Assembly (NCBI GenBank): GCA_000648925.1
Contig: JFHF01000025.1
Location: 46,715-110,714 of the forward strand
Length of the DNA: 64,000 nt
Direction: 5' to 3'
Origin: Caballeronia jiangsuensis
Lineage (GTDB): Bacteria; Pseudomonadota; Gammaproteobacteria; Burkholderiales; Burkholderiaceae
Positions within the stretch are counted from its first letter, which is position 1. Each line of letters starts with the position of its first letter. Positions 42,114 to 52,822 of the stretch are shown one piece after another. Both the position numbers and the translations under genes were made by a program. Below the pieces are notes generated by a model that was not told where the DNA came from, did no database searches, and saw nothing but the letters and a program-made list of their open reading frames with translations.

Positions 42114-43627
42114 GACGATGCGCTCCGATCGGCATCGCGCGCCTGAGGCTCATTGACGAGCTCGCGAACCAGGGCGTCGAGCGCATCTCGTGTCGATGCG
42201 TCGAGCGGCGTACTTTCTCCCGATTTGGCATCGATGCGCGCGGGCAGCCGCTCGCGTGCATCAACGATGCATTCGGGAGGCAATGCATCGAAGACGCCGT
42301 CGTCGAGCGCCGCGAGCAGGGCGACTGTGTCCACCGCACGCAACGCCGCGAAGCGCGGCTGTGTGATGAGCGCGCGGATGCGCTCGCCGCGCGCCAGTTG
42401 CGCCTTGACGCGCGCATCGGTGAGCCCGCCAAAACGGGTGAACATCTCCAGTTCGAGGAACTGCGTGTAATTGAGCCGCAGGCGCCCCGCGACGGCGCGC
42501 AGCGGCGCGATTTGTGCTTTGCCGCCAACTCGGCTCACGCTTAAGCCCACATCGACAGCAGGCCGCTGGTTCGCCGCGAACAGGCGCGCATCGAGCATGA
42601 TCTGCCCGTCCGTGATGGAAATGAGGTTCGTCGGGATATACCCCGAGAGGTCGCCGCCTTCGGTTTGCGCGATCGGCAAGGCGGTCAGCGAACCGCCGCC
42701 GCGCTCGGGAGAAAGCTTCGCGGCGCGCTCGAGCAGGCGCGCGTGCAGATAGAACACATCGCCGGGGTACGCCTCGCGTCCCGGCGGCTCACGCGTCAGC
42801 AGCGCGAGTTCGCGATGCGTGGCGGCGTGATGCGTGAGGTCGTCGATGACGACGAGGGCATGCTGTCCGCGATCGCGAAAGTACTCCGCAATCGAAAAGC
42901 CGCTGAACGGTGCGATCCATTGCAGTCCCGGCGAAGCCGCCGAGGAGGCGACGACGAAGACGCAGCGCGCGATATCGCCGTGACGGCGCACCGCGTCGAT
43001 CACGCGCTGCACGGAGTTGGCGCGCTGGCCGATGGCCACGTAGACGCAGATCACATCGGTGTGTTTCTGGTTCACCACGGCGTCGACCGCGATCGACGTC
43101 TTGCCTGTCGCGCGGTCTCCTATGACTAACTCGCGCTGGCCGCGTCCGATCGCGAAGAGCGCATCGATGAGCAGGATGCCGGTGGCAAGCGGCTCGCTCA
43201 CCAGAGCGCGTTCGATGATCGCGGGCGCGGGCCGTTCGATCGGCAGGCGCTCGCTGGCGAGCACGGGCTCGTCGCGATCCAGCGGACGGCCCAGGGGATC
43301 GACCACGCGACCGAGCAGCGCGTCACCGACGGGCACATCCACAAGCCCACCTGTCGCGCTCACCCGCGAACCCGCTTCGATGGCGCCGCCGTCGTCGAGC
43401 AAGACGGCCTCGATCGCGTGTTCGTCGAGCGCAAGCGCGAATCCTGTCCGGCCGTTCTCGAAATGCATCAGCTCGTGCAGCCGAACGTCGGGCAAGCCGG
43501 AAACGGACGCGACCGAATCCGCGACGCGCTCGACTCGCCCCACCGTCTCCGCGCTCGGCGCGAACACCGTGCGGGCGAGGGCGGCGCGGCTGCGCGCGAG
43601 CCAGTCGTCGGGCGCCCGGCTAGCCAT
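42110..43627 (-). CDS. atpA: N-ATPase alpha subunit
   Basis: This 505-residue protein has Walker A GDRATGKTSIAVDAVVNQKH and the alpha-specific VASSAASPGLQWIAPFSGFSIAEYFRD. LTALPIAQTEGGDLSGYIPTNLISITDGQIML and VGGKAQIAPLRAVAG are standard F1-alpha segments. It belongs to the N-type ATPase gene order atpDCQRBEFAG, an extra laterally spread F-type enzyme distinct from the housekeeping ATP synthase. It overlaps atpF by 8 nt. Confidence 0.95.
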   Translation of the reverse strand: MASRAPDDWLARSRAALARTVFAPSAETVGRVERVADSVASVSGLPDVRLHELMHFENGRTGFALALDEHAIEAVLLDDGGAIEAGSRVSATGGLVDVPVGDALLGRVVDPLGRPLDRDEPVLASERLPIERPAPAIIERALVSEPLATGILLIDALFAIGRGQRELVIGDRATGKTSIAVDAVVNQKHTDVICVYVAIGQRANSVQRVIDAVRRHGDIARCVFVVASSAASPGLQWIAPFSGFSIAEYFRDRGQHALVVIDDLTHHAATHRELALLTREPPGREAYPGDVFYLHARLLERAAKLSPERGGGSLTALPIAQTEGGDLSGYIPTNLISITDGQIMLDARLFAANQRPAVDVGLSVSRVGGKAQIAPLRAVAGRLRLNYTQFLELEMFTRFGGLTDARVKAQLARGERIRALITQPRFAALRAVDTVALLAALDDGVFDALPPECIVDARERLPARIDAKSGESTPLDASTRDALDALVRELVNEPQARDADRSASS

Positions 43628-44369
43628 GATTCGAGTCGTCGGCGATCAGCTCGGCCCTCAGCCGCTCAAGATCGCCGCGCAGGCTGTCGCGCACGATCAC
43701 ATGCGCAGTACGCAGTTCGAGGCCGGCGATCAGGCCGGAATCGACCGTGATTTCAAGGCGGGGCTCATGGCGCAGAGCCTTTGCAAGCGCGTCGCGGCAA
43801 GCGCCCGCTTCCGTTTCGCTCAACGCGCGGGGCACGCTAAGTTGTATCGGCGTGTCGCTCCGGCCGATCTGTTCGCGCGCCTCCTCGGGCAGATCGGCGA
43901 TCTTCCACGCGAGACTTTCGACGAATCCGGAGATACGCGCGGCGGGATCGAGACGCTCGAACAAGCGCGCGGCGATGTCGAGCGCGAACGACGATGCGCG
44001 CTCTGCATCCGCGCGGCTGGCCGCGTCACGGGCGGCGTCGATATCGGCTTGCGCCCGCGCGCGCAGCGCGCCGATATCCGCCTGCGCGTCTTGCTCGAGG
44101 GCCGCCTTGAGCGCGTGCGCTTCGGCTGCAGCCGAGGCGAAGAGTTTCGCGCGCTCGGCTTCGACACGCGCCTGCTCGTCGGCCGCGCGCCGTTGGGCGT
44201 TTTCGGCGGCGGCTTTCGCGGCGGCGGCCTCGGCGATCAGCGCGGATGCCGCGCCTTGCCTGTCAGCGATGATCTTCGCGACGGGACGAAACAGGAAGCG
44301 CGCGAGCAGCCAGACCAGAACCAGTGCATTGAAGGCCTGCAGCGCGAGCGTCGTCCAGTCGATATGCAT
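43620..44369 (-). CDS. atpF: N-ATPase b subunit, long form
   Basis: This 249-residue protein starts MHIDWTTLALQAFNALVLVW. It has one N-terminal membrane helix, a long Ala/Glu/Arg-rich coiled coil (about 40-130), then a folded C-terminal domain (IQLSVPRALSETEAGACRDAL; GLIAGLELRTAHVIVRDSLRGDL). The tail resembles the C-terminal part of a delta subunit and fits the absence of a separate atpH in N-ATPase operons. Confidence 0.92.
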   Translation of the reverse strand: MHIDWTTLALQAFNALVLVWLLARFLFRPVAKIIADRQGAASALIAEAAAAKAAAENAQRRAADEQARVEAERAKLFASAAAEAHALKAALEQDAQADIGALRARAQADIDAARDAASRADAERASSFALDIAARLFERLDPAARISGFVESLAWKIADLPEEAREQIGRSDTPIQLSVPRALSETEAGACRDALAKALRHEPRLEITVDSGLIAGLELRTAHVIVRDSLRGDLERLRAELIADDSNHG

Positions 44370-44382
44370 GGCAGCGCGCCCA

Positions 44383-44631
44383 TTACCTGACGAAGGGATT
44401 AGCGAAAAGCAGCAGAAGCGCGACGACGAGACAGTAAATCGCCATGGTTTCTATCATCGCCAGACCGACGAAGAGCGTGCGCGAGAGCGTTCCCGCCGAC
44501 TCGGGTTGCCGCGCGATGGCGTCCATCGCAGCGGCGACGGCGCGCCCTTCCGCCAGAGCAGGCCCGATCGCGCCGAAGGACACCGCAAGCGCTGCGGCGA
44601 TGATGCTCACGAGTTGCACGGCGTCGTTCAT
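44383..44631 (-). CDS. atpE: N-ATPase c subunit (possible Na+ type)
   Basis: This 82-residue protein, MNDAVQLVSIIAAALAVSFG..., is two membrane helices around the polar loop ARQPESAG. The outer helix has GLAMIETMAIYCLVVALLLL with the ion-binding Glu followed by Thr and then Tyr five residues after the Glu; the inner helix has GPALAEGRAVAAAMDAI with a second Glu. Glu-Thr-x3-Tyr plus a second carboxylate is the feature linked to Na+ binding in N-ATPases. Na+ use here is inference. Confidence 0.93.
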   Translation of the reverse strand: MNDAVQLVSIIAAALAVSFGAIGPALAEGRAVAAAMDAIARQPESAGTLSRTLFVGLAMIETMAIYCLVVALLLLFANPFVR

Positions 44632-45326
44632 AATCTCTCAGCTTCCTTCTTTGATACCGCGTGTCCGGATTCCGCAAGCGCGGCCCCGATGAAGACCATC
44701 GCGAGCACGGTGAAGATATAGGCCTGCACCGCACCCGTCAGCAGGTCGAGCGCCATGAAAGGAATCGGCACGATCAGCGACGCGAGCGACAACACGATGC
44801 CGATGACGAATGCGCCGCTCATCACATTGCCGAACAGCCGCACGAAAAGGGAAAACGTGCGCGTGATCTGCTCGACGAGGTTGAGCGGAATCATGATCCA
44901 GGAGGGTTCGGCGAAACTCGTCAGATAGCCGCGCAGGCCTCTTGCACGGATGCCGAATACGATCGTTGCGCAGAACACGATACCTGCGAGGGCCGCGTCG
45001 GTTTCGATATGGGCGGTCGGCGGGTCTACGCCAGGAATGAGCGATGACCAGTTACACGCGAGGATCAGCAGAAACAGCGTGCCGATGAGCGCGCGATACG
45101 GCGCGGGACCGGCCTGCATGGTGGCGCCGATCTCGGCGTCGATCGTGCTGACAAGGAGTTCCAGCGCGGCCTGAGTCCTGGTCGGCGTGAGCGCAAGGCG
45201 CCTCGTCAGAGCCACCGAAGCGAGGGTCAGCACCGCCATGATCGCCCACGTGATCACGACCGGCGCCGATATTCCGACTGGCCCGATGTGAAAGAGCGGT
45301 ACCGTTGCGAGCGGTGAGGCCGTCAT
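44628..45326 (-). CDS. atpB: N-ATPase a subunit
   Basis: This 232-residue protein starts MTASPLATVPLFHIGPVGIS. Six membrane segments are apparent. FSLFVRLFGNVMSGAFVIG contains the essential Arg facing the c ring, and LTGAVQAYIFTVLAMVFIGAAL is the last conserved helix. It overlaps atpE and atpR by 4 nt each (ATGA), as throughout this operon. Confidence 0.94.
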   Translation of the reverse strand: MTASPLATVPLFHIGPVGISAPVVITWAIMAVLTLASVALTRRLALTPTRTQAALELLVSTIDAEIGATMQAGPAPYRALIGTLFLLILACNWSSLIPGVDPPTAHIETDAALAGIVFCATIVFGIRARGLRGYLTSFAEPSWIMIPLNLVEQITRTFSLFVRLFGNVMSGAFVIGIVLSLASLIVPIPFMALDLLTGAVQAYIFTVLAMVFIGAALAESGHAVSKKEAERL

Positions 45327-45601
45327 GACGGGTTTCTCGCGCAGGCGAGCGTTGCCGTGCGCGCAACGAGGAATCCCGCCGCCGCACCGAGCAACGCCAA
45401 CGGGCCGAGCCTCGCGATCGCCATGAACATGAGGATCGTCGTCGCGACACGCAGGATCTGCAGAGCAACCGCGCGCGCGAGCGCGTTACGCGTGACGAGC
45501 CGCACATTCGCGGCCAGCGTGCCAAAGTGCGCGAGCCCCAGCACGAAGCCCGCAAGAGGCCCCATTACAACCCGCGCGGCAAGTGGAATATTCAGGATCA
45601 T
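45323..45601 (-). CDS. atpR: N-ATPase accessory membrane protein AtpR
   Basis: This 92-residue protein starts MILNIPLAARVVMGPLAGFV with three predicted membrane helices. Its size, position between atpQ and atpB, and 4-nt overlaps on both sides identify AtpR, a protein found only with N-ATPases and thought to help in c-ring assembly. The start at 45601 is chosen for the ATGA overlap with atpQ. Confidence 0.85.
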   Translation of the reverse strand: MILNIPLAARVVMGPLAGFVLGLAHFGTLAANVRLVTRNALARAVALQILRVATTILMFMAIARLGPLALLGAAAGFLVARTATLACARNPS

Positions 45602-45948
45602 TCGCGGTCTCCGCGACTTTGCCGATGCATCCATTTCCAGGCCGACCACAGACCGACGCTCGCTCCGAGCATCAGAAGCGGCGCGGAGAAAAACACGCGC
45701 GTCGCAAAGAGGCGGTCGAGCCAGTGGCCAATGGCGAGCCCGATCAGCGTCGGCATGACAATGGCCCAGCCGAGCACACCGATTTGCCCGAACCGGCTGC
45801 CGAGTGAGGGCTCAGGGTCGCTTTCGCTTCTGCGCTGGCGTTGCGCTGCGCGCTGTGCCGCGCGTGCCGTGTGGTTACCGGTCGCCGTCGCGTGGCCATG
45901 TCGTCCGGCCTCCGTCGCGGCTTCCGATTCGCGATGTTCCTCGCTCAT
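45598..45948 (-). CDS. atpQ: N-ATPase accessory membrane protein AtpQ (AtpI-like)
   Basis: This 116-residue protein starts MSEEHRESEAATEAGRHGHA: a polar, charged N-terminal 50 residues and then two membrane helices (GWAIVMPTLIGLAIGHWLDR; APLLMLGASVGLWSAWKWM). The two-helix hairpin resembles the AtpI assembly factor. Gene order identifies it as AtpQ of an N-ATPase. Confidence 0.88.
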   Translation of the reverse strand: MSEEHRESEAATEAGRHGHATATGNHTARAAQRAAQRQRRSESDPEPSLGSRFGQIGVLGWAIVMPTLIGLAIGHWLDRLFATRVFFSAPLLMLGASVGLWSAWKWMHRQSRGDRE

Positions 45949-46411
45949 GGCGTGAGGTCCTCATTCGTGACGCGCGTGTTTCCTGGCGCGCTCGCCTGTG
46001 GCCGGAGGTAGCGCAGCAGCCGGCGCAGTGCCTGTGCCTGCAAGCGCATGTCCTCGACGCGCGCGCGCCGCGCGGTGTCGAGTGCCTGTTCCCGGGCGGC
46101 GTGAACGCGCGCTTCCAGCGTTGGAAGCGAATCGCCTTTGATGCCTTCACGACAGGCGATCGACACGCGTTCGCTGTCGCTGACGCGCATCACGCCTCCC
46201 TTCACGGCGCAGAAATGCTCGGTGGCGACGTCGCAAGTTTCGGCGATCTCGCGCCAGCGGATCACGGTGGGCACGAGCGCGGTCAGGAAGTCTGCGTGGC
46301 CTGGCAGAATACCGAAGCAGCCGGATTCATCCTCCGCACGTAACGCCGTGACGCGCCGCGTATCGACGAGGATGATCGCAGGCGTGGCGATGGTCAGATG
46401 CAGCATCGGCT

Positions 46412-46415
<4 letters not shown>
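45945..46415 (-). CDS. atpC: N-ATPase epsilon subunit
   Basis: This 156-residue protein starts MKPMLHLTIATPAIILVDTR. The beta-sandwich signature GCFGILPGHADFLTAL is clear, and a C-terminal helical pair (LEARVHAAREQALDTARRAR...) follows. The ATG at 46415 overlaps the atpD stop as ATGA. Confidence 0.92.
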
Positions 46416-47857
<1,442 letters not shown>

Positions 47858-47875
47858 GAGCGGCTCCAGAAACGG

Positions 47876-48901
47876 TCAGTCGAGCGTCAGCACGACGCGT
47901 CCCGTGACCTTGCCGCCTTTGAGATCGGCAAAAATCGAATTGATGTTCTCCAGCCGCTCGCGATGAATATGGGCGCGCACCTTGCCTTCCGCCGCGAAAT
48001 CGAGCGATTCTTGGAGGTCGCGCCGCGTGCCGACGATCGAGCCGCGAACGGTGATGCCGTTGAGCACCGTCGAAAAAATCGGCAAGGGAAAGTCGCCAGG
48101 CGGAATACCGATGAGCGATACGGTCCCGCCGCGGCGCAACGTGCCGAGCGCCTGAGCGAACGCGCTACGCGATACGGCGGTGACGACCGCGCCATGCACG
48201 CCGCCGATTTCCTTCTGAATGACGTCGGCGGGGTCGGCCGTAGATGCGTCGACGGTCAGTTTCGCGCCCAGTTCGCGGGCGAGCGTGAGCTTGGCGGGAT
48301 CGACATCGACGGCAACGACATGCAGGCCCATGGCGATCGCATATTGGACCGCCATGTGTCCTAGGCCGCCGATGCCGGATATGGCGAGCCACTGGCCCGG
48401 CCGCGTGTCTGTCGCACGAATGCCCTTGTACACGGTGACCCCGGCGCACAGGATGGGCGCGACCTCATCGAAGCCGAGATTCTTCGGCAGATGCCCGACA
48501 TAGTTCGGATCAGCCACCACATACTCTGCGTAGCCGCCATTCACCGAATAGCCGGTATTCTGCTGCGCATGGCAGAGCGTTTCCCACCCCGAGAGGCAAT
48601 GCTCGCAGTGACCACAAGCCGAATAAAGCCAGGGAACGCCGACACGATCGCCCTCTTTTACGTGGGTTACGTCGGCCCCGACGGCCGCGACATGCCCCAC
48701 GCCCTCGTGACCAGGAATGAATGGAAGCGGGGGCTTTACCGGCCAGTCCCCGTCGGCCGCGTGCACGTCCGTGTGGCAGACGCCGGACGCGGCGATTTTC
48801 ACAAGGATCTCTCCGCGGTGCACCGTCGGTACTGGAACCTCATCGATACTCAAAGGTTCTCCGAATGCGCGCACGACGGCGGCCTTCATCAGGTTGGTCA
48901 T
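47876..48901 (-). CDS. adhP: zinc-dependent alcohol dehydrogenase, AdhP type
   Basis: This 341-residue protein starts MTNLMKAAVVRAFGEPLSID. Catalytic zinc ligands are in GVCHTDVHAADGDW and PGHEGVGHVAAVG; structural zinc is held by CGHCEHCLSGWETLC; SGIGGLGHMAVQYA is the NAD-binding loop. It interconverts primary alcohols and aldehydes with NAD(H). Under anoxia it could reoxidise NADH by ethanol formation, which agrees with the upstream FNR-type box. It is probably cotranscribed with the N-ATPase genes. Confidence 0.94.
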   Translation of the reverse strand: MTNLMKAAVVRAFGEPLSIDEVPVPTVHRGEILVKIAASGVCHTDVHAADGDWPVKPPLPFIPGHEGVGHVAAVGADVTHVKEGDRVGVPWLYSACGHCEHCLSGWETLCHAQQNTGYSVNGGYAEYVVADPNYVGHLPKNLGFDEVAPILCAGVTVYKGIRATDTRPGQWLAISGIGGLGHMAVQYAIAMGLHVVAVDVDPAKLTLARELGAKLTVDASTADPADVIQKEIGGVHGAVVTAVSRSAFAQALGTLRRGGTVSLIGIPPGDFPLPIFSTVLNGITVRGSIVGTRRDLQESLDFAAEGKVRAHIHRERLENINSIFADLKGGKVTGRVVLTLD

Positions 48902-48960
48902 GGTCGAATTCCGTAGCCGGGATGGTTAGCGGCAAGCGTCATTAGTTGCCGGATGAATGC

Positions 48961-49753
48961 TCAGTATCCGCAGTTGTCGCCGCCGGGCTTTTGACTTGCG
49001 TCAACCGGATGTTGCTCGTGCGCGACCCTTGCCCGAAGCGCTTCCAGCCTTTCTGGCCTGATTCGAGTGCAGGTCGAGAGCGTTTCGAGCGCACGCAGAG
49101 TCGGCTCTGAACCGCATAGGAGGGCGGCGCTCCTGTCTGCCTCCACTTGCAGCGCAACGCCATGATTACTCTCGCGCGCAGGCGCAGACGACACGTACAG
49201 GCCGTACGCGACGACGAACGCGGCCACGGGAATGACGATATCCCATGCTTTTTGGTGCGGCATCCATGCGTACAGCAGCCACGGCACCGCAACGATCAGC
49301 CCTTTGCCCAGACCATGCGTCACCATCTCGCGCAATAACGCTTTGCGTTGCATCGCGTGCCCGACCTCATGGGCAACGATCACCCTCACTATGGAACTCG
49401 GAAGGCCAAGAATGGCGTGGCCGAGCTCGATTCTATTAAACAGAGGATCGTAGCCGCATGGCGCGCTCGAATTCACGAAGCGGACCTCAGGCATTCGTAC
49501 GTGGAGTTGCGCCGCGAACTCGCCGGTCATCGCCCGGATGTAGGCTTCTTCCTCACCGTCCTTCAAAATCACCGTCCCCGGTCGATGCTGACGTGTCTTT
49601 ACAGCAGGCGGGAGCCGATGTGAGTCGTTCAGGGCGTAGCCCGATGAGCGCCGTTGCTTTCTCGCGTACACCAGGATGCAGGCAAGCGAGGCCCAACACG
49701 ATAAATGAACCGGGCAAAATGAGAAGCGCCAAGATCGCAATACCTTTAAGCAT
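48961..49753 (-). pseudogene. M48-family metallopeptidase, probable frameshift
   Basis: The frame from 49753 gives a convincing membrane N-terminus, MLKGIAILALLILPGSFIVL, but stops at 49553. The peptidase core is in the next frame: YIRAMTGEFAAQLHVRMPEVRF, the zinc motif VIVAHEVGHAMQRKA, two membrane helices and the third ligand in QVEADRSAALL, ending at 48961. The switch must lie about 49590-49660. The perfect FNR-type box at 49817 is 70 bp from 49753, which supports that start. An internal start that would give only the soluble core cannot be excluded. Confidence 0.68.
48991..49004 (-). promoter_or_regulatory. FNR/ANR-type box for adhP and the N-ATPase operon
   Basis: TTGACTTGCGTCAA has one mismatch. 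Its centre is 96.5 bp before the adhP ATG at 48901. It lies inside the 3' end of the M48 gene. Confidence 0.68.
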
Positions 49754-49816
49754 GATGTCGCCAATCAGGTAATGAGGTTCGAAGCCACGAAATTAACGTC
49801 CAAGGAGCGCGGGGAG

Positions 49817-49830
49817 TTGATACGTATCAA
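49817..49830 (-). promoter_or_regulatory. perfect FNR/ANR box (TTGATACGTATCAA)
   Basis: This is a perfect 14-bp palindrome and an exact match to TTGAT-N4-ATCAA, the best box in the window. Its centre is 70.5 bp before the M48 start at 49753. Confidence 0.82.
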
Positions 49831-49872
49831 CCTGAGCAACCGTAAGACCAGGCGATCAGAATCGGTGCGGCC

Positions 49873-50241
49873 TCATTCGTCGAGTGTCTGCCGTTTGCGT
49901 CTCTGGGCGTTGACCGATGCTTCGCCGGCCTCGACATGCTCGACCAGCCAGCGCCCGGACTGCGCCGTCACGCTCGGAGTGCCATACCACTGCGCGATTC
50001 CATTCGCGCCGCGGCGAGGCGATTCCAGATCGAATGCTTCCAGCACGCAGAGCGTAGCCATATTTTTCGAACCGCATACGAGCGCGTGGATGCCGTCAGT
50101 GGTGAGCTTGCCCGCCTCGGGCAGGTCGATGCCTACGTATCCTTCGCGCTGCCACGTTCGTGTGGTAGCGTCGAGCCAGATGACAGCATAGGGGCACGGT
50201 CCGTCAGGTGTCTTTCCGTCGAAATGAAGGGTCACGCGCAT
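49873..50241 (-). CDS. DUF3564-like protein
   Basis: This 122-residue protein starts MRVTLHFDGKTPDGPCPYAV. It is paralogous to 51967-52320: both begin MR-T-HxD, have a GRW-type or RxWxREG segment (TTRTWQREGYVGIDLP), LCVLEAFD and WYG...GRWLVE/HWHVE near the end. DUF3564 is a Burkholderiales family without known function; the assignment is from memory. It lies 23 bp after glgP and is probably cotranscribed with it. Confidence 0.72.
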   Translation of the reverse strand: MRVTLHFDGKTPDGPCPYAVIWLDATTRTWQREGYVGIDLPEAGKLTTDGIHALVCGSKNMATLCVLEAFDLESPRRGANGIAQWYGTPSVTAQSGRWLVEHVEAGEASVNAQRRKRQTLDE

Positions 50242-50264
50242 GGGGTATGACTCCGACTGAGCCG

Positions 50265-51947
50265 CTAGCGAAGATACGCCTCACTCGCGTAGCGGCGCAT
50301 CATTCGCTGGCTGTTGAAGTAGGATGCGATATGGGCGATCGACTGTTTCATCATACGTCGCCACTGTCCGGGCTCGCCGTAGTACAGCGGCAAAACGACT
50401 TCACCTAGTTTCGCGTAAAGCGCGCGCACGTGCGCCTGTTCGTCGTCGCCGGCATCGTCTATTCCCCAACCCGTCACGCCCTCGATACAAGCCTCCACCC
50501 ACCAGCCATCGAGGATGCTGAGATTGAGCACGCCGTTGAGTGCCGCTTTCATGCCGCTCGTGCCGGATGCCTCGAACGGAGGCAAGGGCGTGTTCAGCCA
50601 TATGTCGCAGCCGCCCACGAGGGCCTGCGCGATTCGCATGTCGTAGTTCGGCAGGAAGACGCACATTACTTTCCCTTCCAGTTCGCGTGCAATTGCATGT
50701 ATCGCTTCGATCGCGGACTTGCCCTCTGCGTCGCGTGGATGCGCTTTCCCGGCGATGACGATCTGGAACGGGCGTTTCTCGGCAATGGCCGCCAGTCGAG
50801 CGAGATCCTGAAATAACAGGGTGGGTCGCTTGTAGCCCGTCATTCGCCTGGCAAACCCAATGATCGGCACGGAACGAGAAAGCGTGTTACCGATGCGTCG
50901 CTCGATCTCGTCGATGAGATGCTGCTTGGCGGCCTCATGGCAGCGCCAGACATCGTCCTCCGGCAATCGCAGCGCACGCACCAGACGTTCTGGTTCATGT
51001 CTCCAGTGCGGGAAATTCCTGGAATAGAGCTCGGCAAATGCGGAATGAACCCATGTCTGCGGATGCACGCCATTCGTAATGGCATGGATCGGGTAACCTG
51101 GAAAAAGATGCGCAGTCGTTTCCGCATGCCGTCGCGCGACGCCGTTGACGAAACCGGCAAGATTGAGCGCTCGGCGCGTCATGTTCAGGCATTCGTGCCC
51201 CGCATATTGTTTAAGCATGTCGAGCGGGATAAAGTCCGGCAGCATGTGCTGGAAGAGCTCGTATGAGAAATGGTCGTGCCCCGACTCGACTGGTGTATGT
51301 GTTGTAAAGACACAGCAGGAGCGTACATACGCCGTGTCGTATTGCGGCTTGCCGTTACCCTTGTCATAGGAACGACCGAGCAGCTCGAGCAGAAGAAGCG
51401 CAGCGTGTCCCTCGTTTAGATGGTGCGTTTCAAGTGCGAAGCCAAGCGCTCGCAGCACGCGCGCGCCGCCTATTCCCAGCACGATTTCCTGCTTAAGCCT
51501 GTAGGCGTCATCGCCGCCGTAGAGAAAATGGGTGAGGGTGCGATCTTCCGGGGCGTTTTGCGGAAGGTCGGTGTCGAGCAGGAGCACTGGGATCATGTGG
51601 CCGTGGTCGCTCGAGTGAACATAGAGCCAGGGCCGGATCCATACCATCCGTTGCTCGATACGCACGGCAATCATGGCGTCCATCGGTGTGCACCACGCTG
51701 CGGGATCCCATGTGTCGGGTTCTTCGACCTGCCTCCCGTCAGCGCCGATGCGCTGCCGGAAATAGCCGGCACGGCTGACCAGCGAGACGAATACGACCGG
51801 TAATTCGAGGTCCGCGCAGGAGCGCGCCGTATCCCCGGCCAGCACACCCAAGCCACCGGCGCAGGTGGGTATATCCGGATGAATCGCAATTTCCATCGAA
51901 AAATACGCGATTCGCGTGCGTTTGAGGAATGGTGTAATGAGGGTCAT
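50265..51947 (-). CDS. glgP: alpha-glucan (glycogen) phosphorylase, short form
   Basis: This protein of about 560 residues starts MTLITPFLKRTRIAYFSMEI. AYFSMEIAIHPDIPTCAGGLGVLAGD is the typical opening of the short alpha-glucan phosphorylase type; HHLNEGHAALL, FTTHTPVESGHDHF, AITNGVHPQTW, GFARRMTGYKRPTL and PPFEASGTSGMKAALNGV complete the glycosyltransferase-35 fold and pyridoxal-phosphate site. It releases glucose 1-phosphate from glycogen. With glgX (now broken) and the PfkB kinase it suggests stored glycogen as an anaerobic energy source. Confidence 0.94.
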   Translation of the reverse strand: MTLITPFLKRTRIAYFSMEIAIHPDIPTCAGGLGVLAGDTARSCADLELPVVFVSLVSRAGYFRQRIGADGRQVEEPDTWDPAAWCTPMDAMIAVRIEQRMVWIRPWLYVHSSDHGHMIPVLLLDTDLPQNAPEDRTLTHFLYGGDDAYRLKQEIVLGIGGARVLRALGFALETHHLNEGHAALLLLELLGRSYDKGNGKPQYDTAYVRSCCVFTTHTPVESGHDHFSYELFQHMLPDFIPLDMLKQYAGHECLNMTRRALNLAGFVNGVARRHAETTAHLFPGYPIHAITNGVHPQTWVHSAFAELYSRNFPHWRHEPERLVRALRLPEDDVWRCHEAAKQHLIDEIERRIGNTLSRSVPIIGFARRMTGYKRPTLLFQDLARLAAIAEKRPFQIVIAGKAHPRDAEGKSAIEAIHAIARELEGKVMCVFLPNYDMRIAQALVGGCDIWLNTPLPPFEASGTSGMKAALNGVLNLSILDGWWVEACIEGVTGWGIDDAGDDEQAHVRALYAKLGEVVLPLYYGEPGQWRRMMKQSIAHIASYFNSQRMMRRYASEAYLR

Positions 51948-51966
51948 CTCGCAAGCCAAGCTGTCT

Positions 51967-52320
51967 CTATACCGCGTCGGACGTGAGGTCTCTGGAATCG
52001 TCCGTCACCACTTCGACATGCCAATGCCCCGGTGCGGGCTGCATGCCCTGTTCACCGTACCAGAGCGTCGCGCCAGTCTCACCCTCGAACGGGCCTGAAG
52101 GGTAGGTGTCGAACGATTCGAGCACGCAGATCAGGCTTTTGTCTTCGGCCCGGCGCAGTTCGGTACCCCGCGGTGATTTTTCGACGACGCCTTCGCGCGG
52201 CATGTGAAGTCCGTATTGGCTCGAGCATGTCCAGCGTCCAGAATGCTGGTCGATTTCGAGGATCGCGTAGGCACAGGGACTTACACGGTCAAACGTGTCA
52301 AGGTGAATAGTGATGCGCAT
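51967..52320 (-). CDS. DUF3564-like protein
   Basis: This 117-residue protein starts MRITIHLDTFDRVSPCAYAI. It is a paralogue of 49873-50241 (YAILEIDQHSGRWT; LICVLESFDTYPSGPFEGETGATLWYGE). It lies 19 bp before glgP on the same strand and heads a DUF3564, glgP, DUF3564 run. A weaker FNR-type box is at 52402-52415. Function unknown; the tight flanking of glgP suggests a link to glycogen. Confidence 0.75.
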   Translation of the reverse strand: MRITIHLDTFDRVSPCAYAILEIDQHSGRWTCSSQYGLHMPREGVVEKSPRGTELRRAEDKSLICVLESFDTYPSGPFEGETGATLWYGEQGMQPAPGHWHVEVVTDDSRDLTSDAV

Positions 52321-52822
52321 GGTGCTCGTAATCCGAAGATACCTGTCATCCACGGTGGGCAAAGCTCAGGTGTTAGCTTGCCCCCTCTGCGGACTGCACA
52401 TATGACCTGGATCAACGATTTACGCGCGGCGCAACCCCGGCGCGTCGCACACGTTGTCGAATGGAGCCTATGCAGTCTGCGGGTGATTTCGAACTGACAA
52501 CACCGCACGCGTGCGATGCGCCGGCAGCGGCTCGCCTCATCGCAAAAGGCCGATTGGCAGGTGCAGCCGGTGCCGCGAACTGCCGACGCAAGAACAACTG
52601 ACGCAGATCAACTGAACTGGCCGCCGCCCGTTCTAAGTTCGCATGTGTTGACATGCCAGACGCGAAATCGGAGGGCGTTGGCTACACGTAGATGCGGGGG
52701 CGCAGGCGCGCTGTTGCTCGGTGGCCGCGCGACAGGCCGAAAGCGCAGTCCTCGTGAGAGGTCGGGAAAATTGCGCCGGCATGCAACATTTGGACTATGT
52801 CTTAACAGGTAAGGAGACGGCC
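52321..52822. other. divergent intergenic region
   Basis: This stretch of 502 bp lies between the DUF3564-like gene and 52823. It holds the weak FNR-type box at 52402-52415 and a second weak match, CTGACGCAGATCAA, at 52598-52611. I see no RNA gene or convincing reading frame. Confidence 0.5.
52402..52415 (-). promoter_or_regulatory. weak FNR/ANR-type box for the glgP run
   Basis: ATGACCTGGATCAA has a good right half and one mismatch in TTGAC. Its centre is 88.5 bp before the ATG at 52320. Confidence 0.5.
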
